Shown here: positions 11,001 to 21,555 of the stretch, piece by piece
Layout: each line of letters starts with the position of its first letter
Numbering within the stretch: the first letter of the stretch is position 1
Assembly: GCF_003711515.1 (NCBI RefSeq)
Contig: NW_021167082.1
Coordinates: 222,594 to 286,593, forward strand
Length of the DNA stretch: 64,000 nucleotides
Source of the DNA: Sodiomyces alkalinus F11
Lineage: Eukaryota; Ascomycota; Sordariomycetes; Glomerellales; Plectosphaerellaceae
Direction of reading: 5' to 3'
Notes under the pieces: generated by a model
Databases searched by the model: none
Told to the model about the DNA's origin: nothing
What the model saw: the letters and a program-made list of their open reading frames with translations, nothing else
Translations under genes and position numbers: made by a program

Positions 11001-11392
11001 TAACTATATAGTTAGGTAGTATAGATACTAAGACTAATAAGTCTTTACTAGGGAATACGATAAAATACGATAACGGGTTTAGTATATTTATTTCCGTGTA
11101 TTCTATCTAATTACTCGCTCGCCTTAGGTTTTACTAAAGAACACGGTAGGAAGGAAGGCCGCGGCGTCGGCTTTATTTTATTTTCTTTTCTTATATCTTA
11201 TCTTCGCCTAGATAGGCCGTAGATAGTAACGGCAGCGGTCGTTATTAAGGCACCGCCGTGTAAGAATATTTCCTTTTTATCCTCCCTAACTATACCGCAG
11301 TTTACTAGTATAACCGCGACGCGCCTTAAGTAAGGCTATCGTAGTTACCGGGGAAAGCCCGCGTGATACAGGGCTTTATTACCCGGGGTATT

Positions 11393-11752
11393 TAATACGC
11401 CCTAGATTCTACCGGGAATACTAAGGCGTACTACGGAGTACCCTAGCGGTACTATAGTATAAGCTATAATACCTATAGGGTACGCTATATGTACTTTTAG
11501 GGTATACTATAGCTTCCCTAGGGTATAATTAGTGAATACCGGGGAATCCCCCGGGTTCCTATACGTAGGAGCCAAGGATTCCACGGGGTTTACCCGTAGA
11601 ATACTTAAGTCCCGGGAGCGCGCCCCCTTAGCTTAGAGAAGATATCTTTATTACACCGTATTTTCTATACCTAAAGGTCACCCCTCAAGAAAAGCCTGGC
11701 TTATAGGTTCTATAGTACTAGCTAGCCAGGGATTTGCCGGTTAGGTATATTA
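11393..11752 (+). repeat. Inner element 3' LTR
   Basis: 360 bp direct repeat of 6914-7273, ending GGTATATTA. Confidence 0.85.
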
Positions 11753-11757
11753 GTATT
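11753..11757. repeat. Candidate target-site duplication GTATT, right copy
   Basis: Matches 6909-6913; the outer copia sequence resumes immediately after. Confidence 0.55.
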
Positions 11758-12227
11758 CCCCCTTAGCCTATAACCACCACTTCTGTAATAGGTATAGGCG
11801 TGTATCGCGGTAGTGGTTTAACGGAGGCGGGAGATCCTTACGGGTTAAACGCGATAGGCAGGCGTTAAAGGGAGAGGGATCTATAGTACTAACGCCGATA
11901 ACGTTACCGTCGTTAATAGCTTACTTCCTCCCGTGTATAGGGTTATAAGTCCTTCTAGTATTAAAGAACGCCTTTTAGGTATTATTATTCCATACCTTCT
12001 TAGTCGTGTATAGGCTTATAATAGTTCTCGCGATAGATAGGCGCGCGGCCGATAGGTGTACGGCTAACAGGCACCCCCTAAGGGTATCTATAGCTATCCG
12101 TTAGTAGTTATTGTATTCTTCTACCTTAGCGCCCCTAACTACCGCTAGCGCTATAAGGAACGCGCGCGTAGGATCTTCCGGGGATATTAGAGGCGTGGGA
12201 AACAGTTTAAACCTCGTAGTGGTAAAC

Positions 12228-12560
12228 CGTAAAGTGTCCGTAGTAATAGCGGTAGCCTCTTCCGTAGTAATAGCGGTAGCCTCTTCCTAGCCTATAATAA
12301 TAGCGGTATTATTACCTTCGCCCGTAGTAATAGCAGTAGTATAGTCTTCTTCTATAGTAATAGTAGTGTCCATAGTAATAGCGGTAGCGTTAGAGTTATA
12401 AGGTTCTAAATCTATAGCCTAAGTATTAGGCTATAGATTTAGAACCTCGTAACAAGTAATATAGTCTATAGTAGTAGTAATAGCCTCTTTTATAGTAATA
12501 GCGATAGCCTCGCCTTTATCCATAGTAATAGTGGTAGTGTTAGAGTCTTCCGACTTGAGA
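12228..12560. repeat. Imperfect tandem repeats in the copia linker region
   Basis: A 24-bp unit built on GTAGTAATAGCGGTAGC followed by a CTCTTCC-like tail recurs many times with drift, for example two near-perfect copies at about 12240-12290. It would encode an acidic/Thr-rich repeat in the minus-strand polyprotein. Confidence 0.65.
12402..12446. repeat. Perfect 21-bp palindrome with 3-base loop
   Basis: Arms 12402-12422 and 12426-12446 are exact reverse complements (left arm begins GGTTCTAAATC, right arm ends GATTTAGAACC) with GTA between. It lies inside the tandem-repeat linker of the degraded copia element. Confidence 0.9.
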
Positions 12561-15500
12561 TCTAATACGTTTACGGCTATGCCCCTTAATAGTAGCCTAT
12601 TCGCGGTCTTATTAGATTAGGTAATACGGATAGATAATAGGCGTTCCCTGATTTCCTTAGCGGAAGCTATAGCTTATAGCGTTTTAATCCTGCCTTAAAC
12701 TATCTCGTCTTCGTTAAAGACCACGTCTCTTAGAGTGATAATATCCGTTAGGTATAGTAGCTAAATACGGAAGCTATTTAAGAATTAGTATCCGATATAA
12801 TAACCGATCTATACCTTTGGTTCTAGCCTTTATAGGCGGTTTCTTTTAGCTTAAGTATCGCGCGTTTTTATAAAGGCTTTATAGCCGTAAGCTTATAAGT
12901 GTATAAGGTTAGATTAACGGCTGTATAGGCCTTTGTATAGCGTTCGCTAGTCGTTAATATATCGTGGCGTCTTATTATATAGATATATAATAGTCTTAAA
13001 GATCTTAGGCTAGATAGATATAGGCAGATTAGCTCTAATCCTTATAGCCCTCGCCCTTCTCTTAACGATACCTTTAATCCGTTCTATAACGCCGTTTTAA
13101 TCCTATAAGTATAGTACCGACGGTTAGCCTTTTACCCCCTTAGTAGCGAGGAAAGTAAAGATTTCTAGGTGCTAAAATAACTTAGAATTAGCCCGCAGAA
13201 CTCGTGGCCTAATATCGAATGAGGTCTTAAATAGGGTAAAAACGTCTTTTAACGCGTGCAGAATAAAGCCTTAGTCTTTTTTCTATAGGTAGTAATCCTA
13301 CGTATAATCTATGTGTATATCTATAATAAATATAATAGACTTATATAGGCCGCCTAGCGATTCCGACTCTTCTAGATCGTGAAAATTAATAGCTAAGGCC
13401 TCTCCGGGCTTTAACTGATAAAAGGATAGTATCCACTGAATCTATATAGGCACTTATAATTATCTACACGCGTTATAGTCCGTTATATAAGGTCCTTTTA
13501 TCTTTACCCCCTAAGTGGCGTCGACGATCTTTACGAGAGTATCGGTACCGTAGTAGCCGAGGCGTTTATACTACCGTTATACTATAGTCTTCTACGGTTA
13601 CCGCGGTTATCGTGATCTTCTATACGGATTATCGCGGGGGTGCCTTACTAAGACCGCGAACGTAGTGGCGGCCGTGGCTTCCGCGCGCTCGATTATATAC
13701 TAGCCGTGGATATCTAGTAGCTTATAGATAGGCCGGTTATCGGCGGAGCTAATAATAGTATCGTTTACGGTATCCTAGCGGTAACCTTATAGACGTAGCT
13801 AGCGTTCCGAGACTATATTAGTAATGAATTCCTTATAGTATACGACGTTATAGAGGCGTAGTAGCCTCTTTATACCTAATAAGGATTATATACGTAGCTT
13901 AACGTCTCTGTATCCGAGGATAGAAGCCTTATAAGTACCCACTTAAAGGGATAATAAAGTATCTATAGGTATTCTAATAGCCGTAAAACGGCCTTAATTA
14001 TTAAAGATATAGATTAATAATCCTAAGTCTAGGATTGCGTAGTATAATAGCGCTCTAGCTTAGTTAATAGAAAGAGATACCCCATATTCTTATCATAATC
14101 TTAATAGTATTATCGTATAAAGGCGCGCTACCCTCTTATCTTACGAGGGGTAGACGCCTAGCCGTATACTCACGGTAATGGAAAGGTCTTTTAAAACTAT
14201 ACTTACGGATAGAGTGGTAACCCCCCGATTCTATTAGTGCGGTGTAGTAGTTATAATAGGCGTAGTATTATAGAGTTAATTTTCCTAGACTTCCTTTATT
14301 TTATTAACGATAATAGCCCCTAAGGCTTCCCGCCTTTTCTATATCGCGGTGTCCACGCGGCTTTTAAAACTATAGTTACGTATCTTCTTTTCTATAACCT
14401 TTATAATATCTTCGCGGCCGCGCTAGGTATAAAGGCATATATCCGGCTTTACGTACTAATAGGCGGCGGTAGTATAGGGGTTCTTATATATCTTATAAGG
14501 CCTCCTTATTACGGGAGGGATAGCCTTTACGGATATATTACTATAAGGACGCTTCTTATTATCTTTATTATTAGTAGTATCCTTAGCATCGGGGAGGTTT
14601 CTAAGGGTATTAAAGGTGTCTCTCCCGACTCTAGGCTTTATAGCGGAGGATTATAGGCTTTTTGTATTACTAAGAACCGCCCTTAAAGCCTTTACGAAGT
14701 CGTTAATCATTAGCTTATTTTCCGTAATCTTATCGTAGTTATTTACTAGGTAGTTATTACCCTATTCTTAGGCGATAAGTCTAAAGGCTTTTAACGCGTT
14801 CTCTACTTAATAGTCCGTGCTTATAGCTCTAAAACGCCCATATATTTATAGTGTATTATCGCTATTTTCTAGCTTATAACCTAGCCGTCTATATCCTTAG
14901 GTATAGCCTTTTTAAGCGTAGTATATTATCGATATAGGACTAAGGCTTCCTTACGGAGGTCTATAGGGGTTAGTCCTACGTGCGCGTTTAGGAGAGTAAT
15001 CTAAGCCTGTAGGTTATTTACGGTATTATCCTATAACTAGGCGAGGAGGTTATATAATATAGTATAGATAGTCTCTTTAATATAGGAGCGTACCTTATTA
15101 AACTCCTTCTACTATATATTATAGTCTGCCTTTTCCTCGCGGTATACGCGGCGATCTTATAGGTAGCGTGTATACCCCTTTTTAAAGAGGTCGTTAATAG
15201 ACATAGGCGTCCTAGTTATTAGTTCTTTCGTTACGGCCGTAGTCGTAACCTTCCGGCGGGCGGCCGTCTTTTTCTTACCGGCGGCCGTAGCCGCTATAAT
15301 AGTACCGGCGTCTATAGCGTCCATAGCCTTATCGTCCTTTAGCGTGATAGTGGAGGACGGAGTAACCGTAGCCTCCTCCGCTATATTAGGGTCTACGGCG
15401 AGGGCCTTATATTTACGGACGTTAGGCGGCGTAGGTATAGGGAGGAGATACGCGTTAGCCTCTTTATCGCTTAGCTTTAGATTAGAATAGTTATCCTAGT

Positions 15501-15786
15501 AGGAGGCAGATTTACCGCGTATAGCGTACTCCTATACTACCTAATCCCTTTAGTTAATAAGGGTAGTAGCGGCCGCCTTTTATTCGGCGTTAAATATATT
15601 AGAAGATATCTTTACTAGTTTATCGGTTAGTTAATTAATAGGTAGGTTAATTAATCTCTTAATTACTCTAATTAGGTTAATAGTAGTTATTTAAGAGTGC
15701 TTATATAAACGTGATTACTTTTATAGTAGAATAGGGGTAGCCTTATTAATATCTATTATTTAGGCGTTATAAACCGGGCTTATAAC

Positions 15787-16062
15787 TATCGTACGTTAAA
15801 AGGCACTTAGATAATTAACTTAGTAGAGTAGAAATATTATATATATATATATTATATTAAGTTATATCTATATAAGTCTCTTATGCCCTTAATTTAGGTG
15901 GTAAAGACTCTATTATAGATATTATATTATTTAGATCCTATCCGGTCTTTTCCGGTATCCGCCCCTATTATATCCTAATACCCGAGGTCCGAAGCCCTTA
16001 GTTAGGGAGTGGATCCCCCCTGGATCCCCTATAGACCACGTCGTGGTCCTGCCTATACGATA
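15787..16062 (-). repeat. Outer copia element, LTR (right, 5' LTR in element orientation)
   Basis: 276 bp, partner of 4842-5115, ending CGATA. It contains a short hairpin GACCACG-T-CGTGGTC at about 16034-16048. Confidence 0.88.
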
Positions 16063-16067
16063 TTTCC
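16063..16067. repeat. Target-site duplication TTTCC, right copy
   Basis: Same five bases as 4837-4841, directly outside the right LTR. Confidence 0.8.
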
Positions 16068-16396
16068 CTATACAAACACCGTTCGTTTGATAAGTCCCCA
16101 CCCTACCCAATCGGACGCCCCCCCTTTCGGACACCACTTTACACTAAAACACTGCTTTTTAGACCCCTGCTATTTTATTCTATAAAATAGTAAATATTGT
16201 AAAAATAAAACCCTAGATAAATGAAAAATCTAGGACTAATATTCTCTTTAAAGTTTTAACATAGGTCTAGCAGAAGAGCTATAATATAGCTTAGAAGTTA
16301 GGACTTAATTATTTATTTATTTTAGTATATGTTTTCTTAGTAACTTGGAATATAACTAAGAATATTTATAATAGATTACTTCCTTTTCCACACAAA
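16068..16396. other. AT-rich flank of the transposon block
   Basis: No gene seen. The sequence is AT-rich. The segment 16070-16160 has a different character (CCCCACCC, GGACGCCCCC) and may be the end of another unrecognised element. Confidence 0.35.
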
Positions 16397-16515
16397 GCCC
16401 TCCTACAACAACAGCCCTCCTACAACAACAGCCCTCCTACAACAACAGCCCTCCTACAACAACAGCCCTCCTACAACAACAGCCCTCCTACAACAACAGC
16501 CCTCCTATAATAATA
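16397..16515. repeat. 17-bp minisatellite, seven copies
   Basis: The unit GCCCTCCTACAACAACA begins at 16397, 16414, 16431, 16448, 16465, 16482 and 16499. Six copies are perfect; the seventh reads TATAATAATA where the others read TACAACAACA, three C-to-T transitions at CA dinucleotides, an RIP-like change. There are no spacers, so it is not a CRISPR array. Confidence 0.93.
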
Positions 16516-16539
16516 GCAGAGGTAAGCAGAGTCCTTCCA

Positions 16540-16870
16540 CTTCGTGATAAAAAGCTGACTTCTTCCACAGCAAGACTTCTTCCAGGACTTCTTTCAGGAA
16601 CCAGGACTTCTTCCACAGCAGGACTTCTTCCAAGACTTTTTCTTTTTCCAGGGCTTCTTCCAGGGACCAGGACTTCTTCCACAGTAGCAGAGGTAGGTAG
16701 ATCTCTTCCACGATACCGTGACGAAAAGCTGACTTCTTCTATATAGCAGAACTTCTTCCATATAGCAGAACTTCTTCCATATAGCAGTGCCTCTTCTATA
16801 TAGCAGGACCCCTTCCATAGCAATAGTATCCGTGAACGTATTTCAGGACCAGGACTTCTTAGTTTTACTA
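16540..16870. repeat. Second, degenerate minisatellite of CTTCTTCCA units
   Basis: About 15 interspersed copies of a unit such as GACTTCTTCCACAGCAG, with variants ATATAGCAG and GGGACCAG. AAAGCTGACTTCTTC occurs twice (about 16548 and 16725) and GCAGAGGTA three times, so blocks have been duplicated at a higher level. Open frames across it are repeat artefacts. Confidence 0.75.
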
Positions 16871-19785
16871 GGTAGTATAGGCAGGCATAGATACGCAGTC
16901 TAATTAATCGCATTTATATATATTCATACAAATTTTACACTAGTAATATATCTTATCCGTACTTACGTCTTATTAGCTATACTAACTACCTCCGGGCCAA
17001 AAGTTAGGATAGTCTGATATCCAAGGATAGCCACACATCTTGTCGATATAAACGGAGCAATGATAGGCTATAATCCAAGGACAACTAACGCCTAGTGACT
17101 CCCGGTAAGGTACGAATAATAGCATCTAGAGAACTTGGCACTTGCAACGGGCTAGGGAAAGGATGCTCCTCTACGCGCTCCCCTGAGGACTGACCGGTCC
17201 CTTCCGCCTACAGAATAAGAGAGTTATTCCTGGGGTGCATATAGCGAAGCCAGTTTGTTTTGTCTTTTTGTCCATGAAGTCGGTTTAACAATCTTATTTG
17301 CGGCTAGTGGGATGATCGCCGCCAAGGCACAACCCGCGTATGTACACAGTACAACGACGTTGTATTCGAACAGACAGATAAGGTAGGTAATATAACATTA
17401 AAACCGCGATCTGCGCGAATAGGAGCATGGACAGGACGGAATGAGATTAATGACTAGGCCTCCCCGGAAATGCCAGGCTTGGCCGGCGTTGTAGGACGTC
17501 CTCGGTATCTCTCGCCTTGTGGACGAATTTAGCCAGTATTCAATCACGATACCGAGTACACATAAGGTACTCAGTATATTCTAAGTCTCATCGGGAGACA
17601 CCTCGTCGTTCAATCCTATCTGTATTGGTGATTTCATGATTTCCTAATACTACCTCCGGAGTGAACGAGAAGGCATCTCTGCGACGTACTACAGCCACCA
17701 AAAGTTACGCCCGACAGCTTGGGACGGGTTGCCAAGCCACCCCTGACATGCCCCTGGCGTTCCTGGCGTTCCTGGCGTTGATCATGGTCACAGGGGAGAG
17801 TGCAGCTGACCAATAGGGTAAAACAGCCATGGATGGGTCAGGTGCCTGCCCCCCTCTTGTCCCCAGATTTGGCGCTCCAAGCTGCCCCTCGTCATTTCCC
17901 CCGAAGCACGCTACTACTTGGCGTTTGCCTTTCACTCGTCCTCGTCGCCGCGAATAGCTTGTCTAAAACACTGCAGAAAACACTACTCAATACTTCGTAG
18001 TACAATCAAATTCATGACGCTCGAAAAACTTGGTTCCCCTCGGGAGCACTCGCATCGTAGTATGATACCAAGTGTTTGTGGTTGTGGTCATGTTTGTCTT
18101 CTCGCTACCTGAGTATCCGCATGAACATGTACACGGACACCAATCCTTGTGTGTCGTGGGTAAAGGTACGGTAGTAACTTGTAAGCAACTTGGACAAAAA
18201 TGGACTGAAAGGCTCAACCACGAGTCCAACACCATATCATACTACATGTACCGTTACTGCTGAATTAATTCACAAGAGAGGCGGCGACCCAACATTCTGC
18301 GGCGCATCTTGAGGGATCTTCTAGGCACTTGCCGCCTACGTTATAAGACCACATGAAAAATAGCATGGCAATATCTGACAGAACATGAGAATTGCAGAAA
18401 TGGTTTATCGAAAGGTACACGTACGTAGGGAGCAGTTAAAGTCGATGAATTAGGTCATGTTCCACGCCTTCGAATACAATGTATACCACCGTTGCATTCT
18501 CAAGGGGCTTTCACCGTTCGTCACAACCGGGTGTGGCGGCACAACACCCCTGTCATATGGACCCTGAGTCTTGGCTTTCTGTGTACCCCTTAAATTACCC
18601 GTTCTCTTCTTCCCTAGTCCTATGCTTAATGGCGGTCGTGCCTTTGCGACCAAGAGTCTTGGCGTGTGATGTCCCGCTATCTGTAATTACTCCGTACACC
18701 CCTTTCGATATTCCTGGCTTCCTCGTGTGGGTGAAGTACCGAGACGGCCACCGCGTCTTCTGCATCTTTCTGCGCCTCCTGCTACCCCCGGTGTGTGTAC
18801 TAATCACTGGGACGTTCCTTCCCTGAAGTTACCACTTCTCCTCTCTTCCTTCCCACGCCTGCCCGTTTCACTCGCCCTTTTTCTCGTGACTTCCGTCGCC
18901 CCTTCCACCTTCCACTTTCCACCTTCCAACCTCTCAACTTTGACGTGTTGAAATCTTCGTTCGTGTTTCTTACTCTCGTTTCTGTCGGAACCGCTCATTC
19001 TTCGACTATTCTCCCTTGTGCGCCACCTCTCGAGTTACCGTACTTGACACTCATTCTCTCTCCCATTCTCAACACTCCTTCAGATCCCTTTTCCTGTAAA
19101 TACAACCTCACCCCTCCACTCCCTAGGGGCTTGGTCTGATCCGCTCCTTGGTCCTCGAACTCACTCGTCCACTCGTGTTGATCGCATTCATTTCGCCCAT
19201 ACTCAGAAACAGTTTTTTTCTTTTCTTTTTTTCCAGCGCGACGAGAACAGTTGATTCGACCTTGGGTCAGCCTGATCACCCTCGCATAACTGGCTCTCTG
19301 CTGGTTTTTCGCCATCCAACTTTTGCCGACCTTCGTTTTTCACCCCCTCCTGGGCCCAGGCGACTCATTCCAGAGCAACGTCCATTGATTATCCTCCGGT
19401 GTGATTCTTCGTCTCATATCAGAGAGCAACAACTGCAACCCAACGACGGTCTACTCTGAGCCACGTGGAATACTGATTCCGCAAGTCAGTCTCATCTAAG
19501 GCTTTATATCAACTTTGCCCACGACAGAGATACGAACAAGCCCTTGCAAGGCAACCACTCTTATTCACCAGGCCTCGAGTGTTCGTCTCCAACTGGCCAG
19601 AGGTCTCTCTTTGTCCACGGACCGGAAACCAACTCCTAAGGGTACGCTGTCGTGACATACTCTACGGGCAGGACCCCGACATTCATCACGACACTGGCCC
19701 TTGTTTTGTTGTTCGAGCTCGTCGCACGGGACAGTACGCTTCATCCGTTTCCATCACCATTTTCCAGATTCCTCTGCCCGTCGCA
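16871..19785. other. Gene-free region between repeats and the DUF1996 gene
   Basis: No protein or RNA gene was recognised. Composition rises gradually from AT-rich to normal. The segment 18.8-19.8 kb is pyrimidine-rich on the plus strand (CT-rich runs at about 18830-18960 and 19020-19110), as is common in fungal promoters and 5' leaders, and probably serves the gene at 19786. Confidence 0.4.
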
Positions 19786-21555
19786 ATGAATCTTCTACAG
19801 TTCGCTCTGCTGGTGGCCCCCCTGGCCCTGAAGGCCGAGGCATTCTTCCGTATGGAATGCCAGGGTCGGGTTGCCCTTGGCAGAATTGATCCTATTGTTT
19901 CTCCTGGAGAGCCGGCTCTGCATGTTCACTCTATTCACGGCTCGTCTGGTAAGTGCTCACAACGGTTCTTCCCGCATTTGTCTTTTTTTTTCTTTTTTTT
20001 TTTCTTGTTTCTACACTCCGGCGGCTACTAAACCAGATTGATAGGAATCTCCATGCATGCGACTTACGACGACCTTCGAAATGGACAGTGTACGTCGTGC
20101 CGTGTGACTCAGGACAAGTCGGCGTATTGGCACCCCTCGATGTACTTTCAGGATGGTGAGACCGGCGAGTTTGAGCTGGTCGAACAGGTTGGCGGTATGC
20201 TCGCGTAAGTCATCCTGTCTTCCCCTGTTTGCGATGAGCCATTCAGCAGGCACCGTTCGATTCTCGCACCTCCCTGTGCCGTCATGTTAGGGACCTGGAC
20301 CTTTCTAACTTGCTCTTTGCTTCAGGTACTACCAGTTCCATTTGGATAACCTGACGGCTTTCCCAGCTGGCTTTCGCATGATTGCTGGAAACTCCAACCG
20401 CCGAAACTGGTCCACTTGGGACCTTACCCAGCCCGACCCACCTGCCGACCAATGGTACAGCAAGGGCCTCACAACTCAGGAGTCTTTGGGGGAGCGTTCC
20501 ATGGGTTTCAACTGCCTCAACTATGCCGGAAACCCTGAGCCAACCCTGTATCGGCACACAATCCCCGACAAAGCCTTCATTGACGCGAACTGCCCGAATG
20601 GCATCCGGACAGAGATCACCTTCCCCTCGTGTTGGAATGGCAAGGACCTCGGCTCGGAAGATCACCGATCTCACATGGCCTATCCCGATATGCTCCGCGC
20701 CGGTCAATGTCCTGATGACTTCCCCGTCCACATGCCCACCATGCTCTTCGAGACCGTCTGGAATGTGAAGGCTTTCAATGGCCGAAACGGCAGGTTCGTA
20801 ATGGCCAATGGTGACAGTCTCGGTAAGTCTCTTCCCGCCGTCCGTTAGTCTGCTCACGCCTGGTTGCTGACTTGACCCTGTCTGCAGGCTGGGGTTACCA
20901 TGGCGACTTCATGACGGGATGGGACGAAGATTTCTTGCAACAGGCTCTCGATACTTGCACTGCAAACTCAGGCAATATCTTGGACTGTCCCATTTTCGAC
21001 ATTATATCCGAGGAGGAGGCCCGAGAATGCACCATGGAGGTACCCAGCATTCTGTCCACCGAAGATGTCGAGGGTCCTCTGCGCTCCCTTCCCGGCAATG
21101 TGCCCATCATCTATGAAGACGGCACCAAAGAATACGGAGGCGACGCGCCCGTAGAGGACTCCCCCGTACCCAGTCTGGCACCCAACCCCATCACCTCAGA
21201 GATCGCAATTGTTCTTCCCGAGCCCGTTCCTACATCTGAGGCTCTTCCCGAGATCCAGCCAGACTTCAATGCGGCTGTGGATCTTGTATCGTCTGAAGCC
21301 TTCCCCGAACCGGAATTCCCGGAAACGACATGGGCCCCTGAGCCACCCGCAGAGCCCACCAAGTCGTTTTATTCAACCCAGGTGGTCACGGAGGGAGACA
21401 AGGTGTCTGTTATCTACTGGGACGAGGAGGTTGTCTACGTTACTGAGTACTATGATTCGACGACAACAGTTACAGTGGCCCCGTCTGCTCATGCTGACAG
21501 CGTAGCTAAGCGCCATCTGCATGGACATATTCATCATCGTCGCCACCATGGTTAG
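19786..21555 (+). CDS. Secreted DUF1996 protein with His-rich tail
   Basis: Four exons: 19786-19948, 20045-20204, 20326-20822 and 20888-21555 (495 residues); phases 1, 2 and 1 join correctly. It starts with a signal peptide (MNLLQFALLVAPLALKAEA), then FFRMECQGRVALGRIDPIVSPG and HVHSIHG, the opening of the DUF1996 domain, which continues through ATYDDLRNGQCTSCRV, CPNGIRTEITFPSCWNGKDL, SHMAYPD and GYHGDFMTGWD. These conserved His/Cys/Asp blocks fill about residues 20-275. The C-terminal 180 residues are Pro/Glu/Thr-rich low complexity and end KRHLHGHIHHRRHHG, a dibasic site followed by a His-rich tail. DUF1996 proteins are common in fungi, secreted and of unknown biochemical role. Intron 1 acceptor was set at TAG 20042-20044 because the earlier CAG leads to an immediate stop. 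Confidence 0.9.

Larger units (their letters stand above)
6914..11752 (+). mobile_element. LTR retrotransposon nested in the copia element, RIP-degraded, possibly non-autonomous
   Basis: Two 360-bp direct repeats (6914-7273 and 11393-11752), each with ends TAATA and TATTA, bound a 4.84-kb unit that splits the copia element. A sequence resembling an RIP-altered primer-binding site follows the left LTR (TAGTAGTAACTAAGC near 7276), and a C/G-rich ACCCGGGG precedes the right LTR; both are weak hints for plus orientation. Only one decayed coding frame was found (about 9.4-11.0 kb), with no reverse transcriptase or integrase motif that I could see. This suggests a large retrotransposon derivative or a gag-only relic. 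The insertion must postdate the copia insertion. Confidence 0.82.
11758..15786 (-). pseudogene. Decayed copia gag-protease-integrase region
   Basis: Minus-strand frames show a gag-like stretch open for roughly 100 codons around 15.5-15.2 kb, including a basic AAGKKKTAARRK segment, then further broken gag-like sequence to 14.8 kb. An integrase-like stretch lies around 13.5-13.2 kb, with PGEALAINFHDLEESE near 13360-13410 followed by a hydrophobic SIIFIIDIHIDYT strand. Stops are TAA/TAG throughout. The 12.2-12.6 kb part, between integrase and reverse transcriptase, is a tandem-repeat linker. Confidence 0.7.
4842..16062 (-). mobile_element. Ty1/copia-type LTR retrotransposon, RIP-degraded, interrupted by a second element
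   Basis: Bounded by LTRs at 4842-5115 and 15787-16062 and by a TTTCC duplication. LTR ends read TATCG and CGACA or CGATA, the RIP-altered form of TGTCG...CGACA. Read on the minus strand the internal part has a gag-like region (about 15.8-14.9 kb), an integrase region (about 13.5-13.2 kb) and a reverse transcriptase with FFYVNDIGLIYH near 6391. Integrase upstream of reverse transcriptase is the Ty1/copia order. Every frame is broken by TAA or TAG codons, as expected when CAA, CAG and TGG are hit by C-to-T or G-to-A changes. A second LTR element occupies 6914-11752. Without it the element would be about 6.4 kb. No intact ORF remains, so it cannot move by its own proteins. Confidence 0.88.

Noticed and set aside
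16397..16515. CRISPR-like regular repeats
   Set aside because: The 17-bp units are directly adjacent with no spacers, in a eukaryotic genome; it is a minisatellite.
16488..16913. 141-codon minus-strand frame over the minisatellite
   Set aside because: It is low-complexity repeat translated in several registers at once, and it is not a protein gene.
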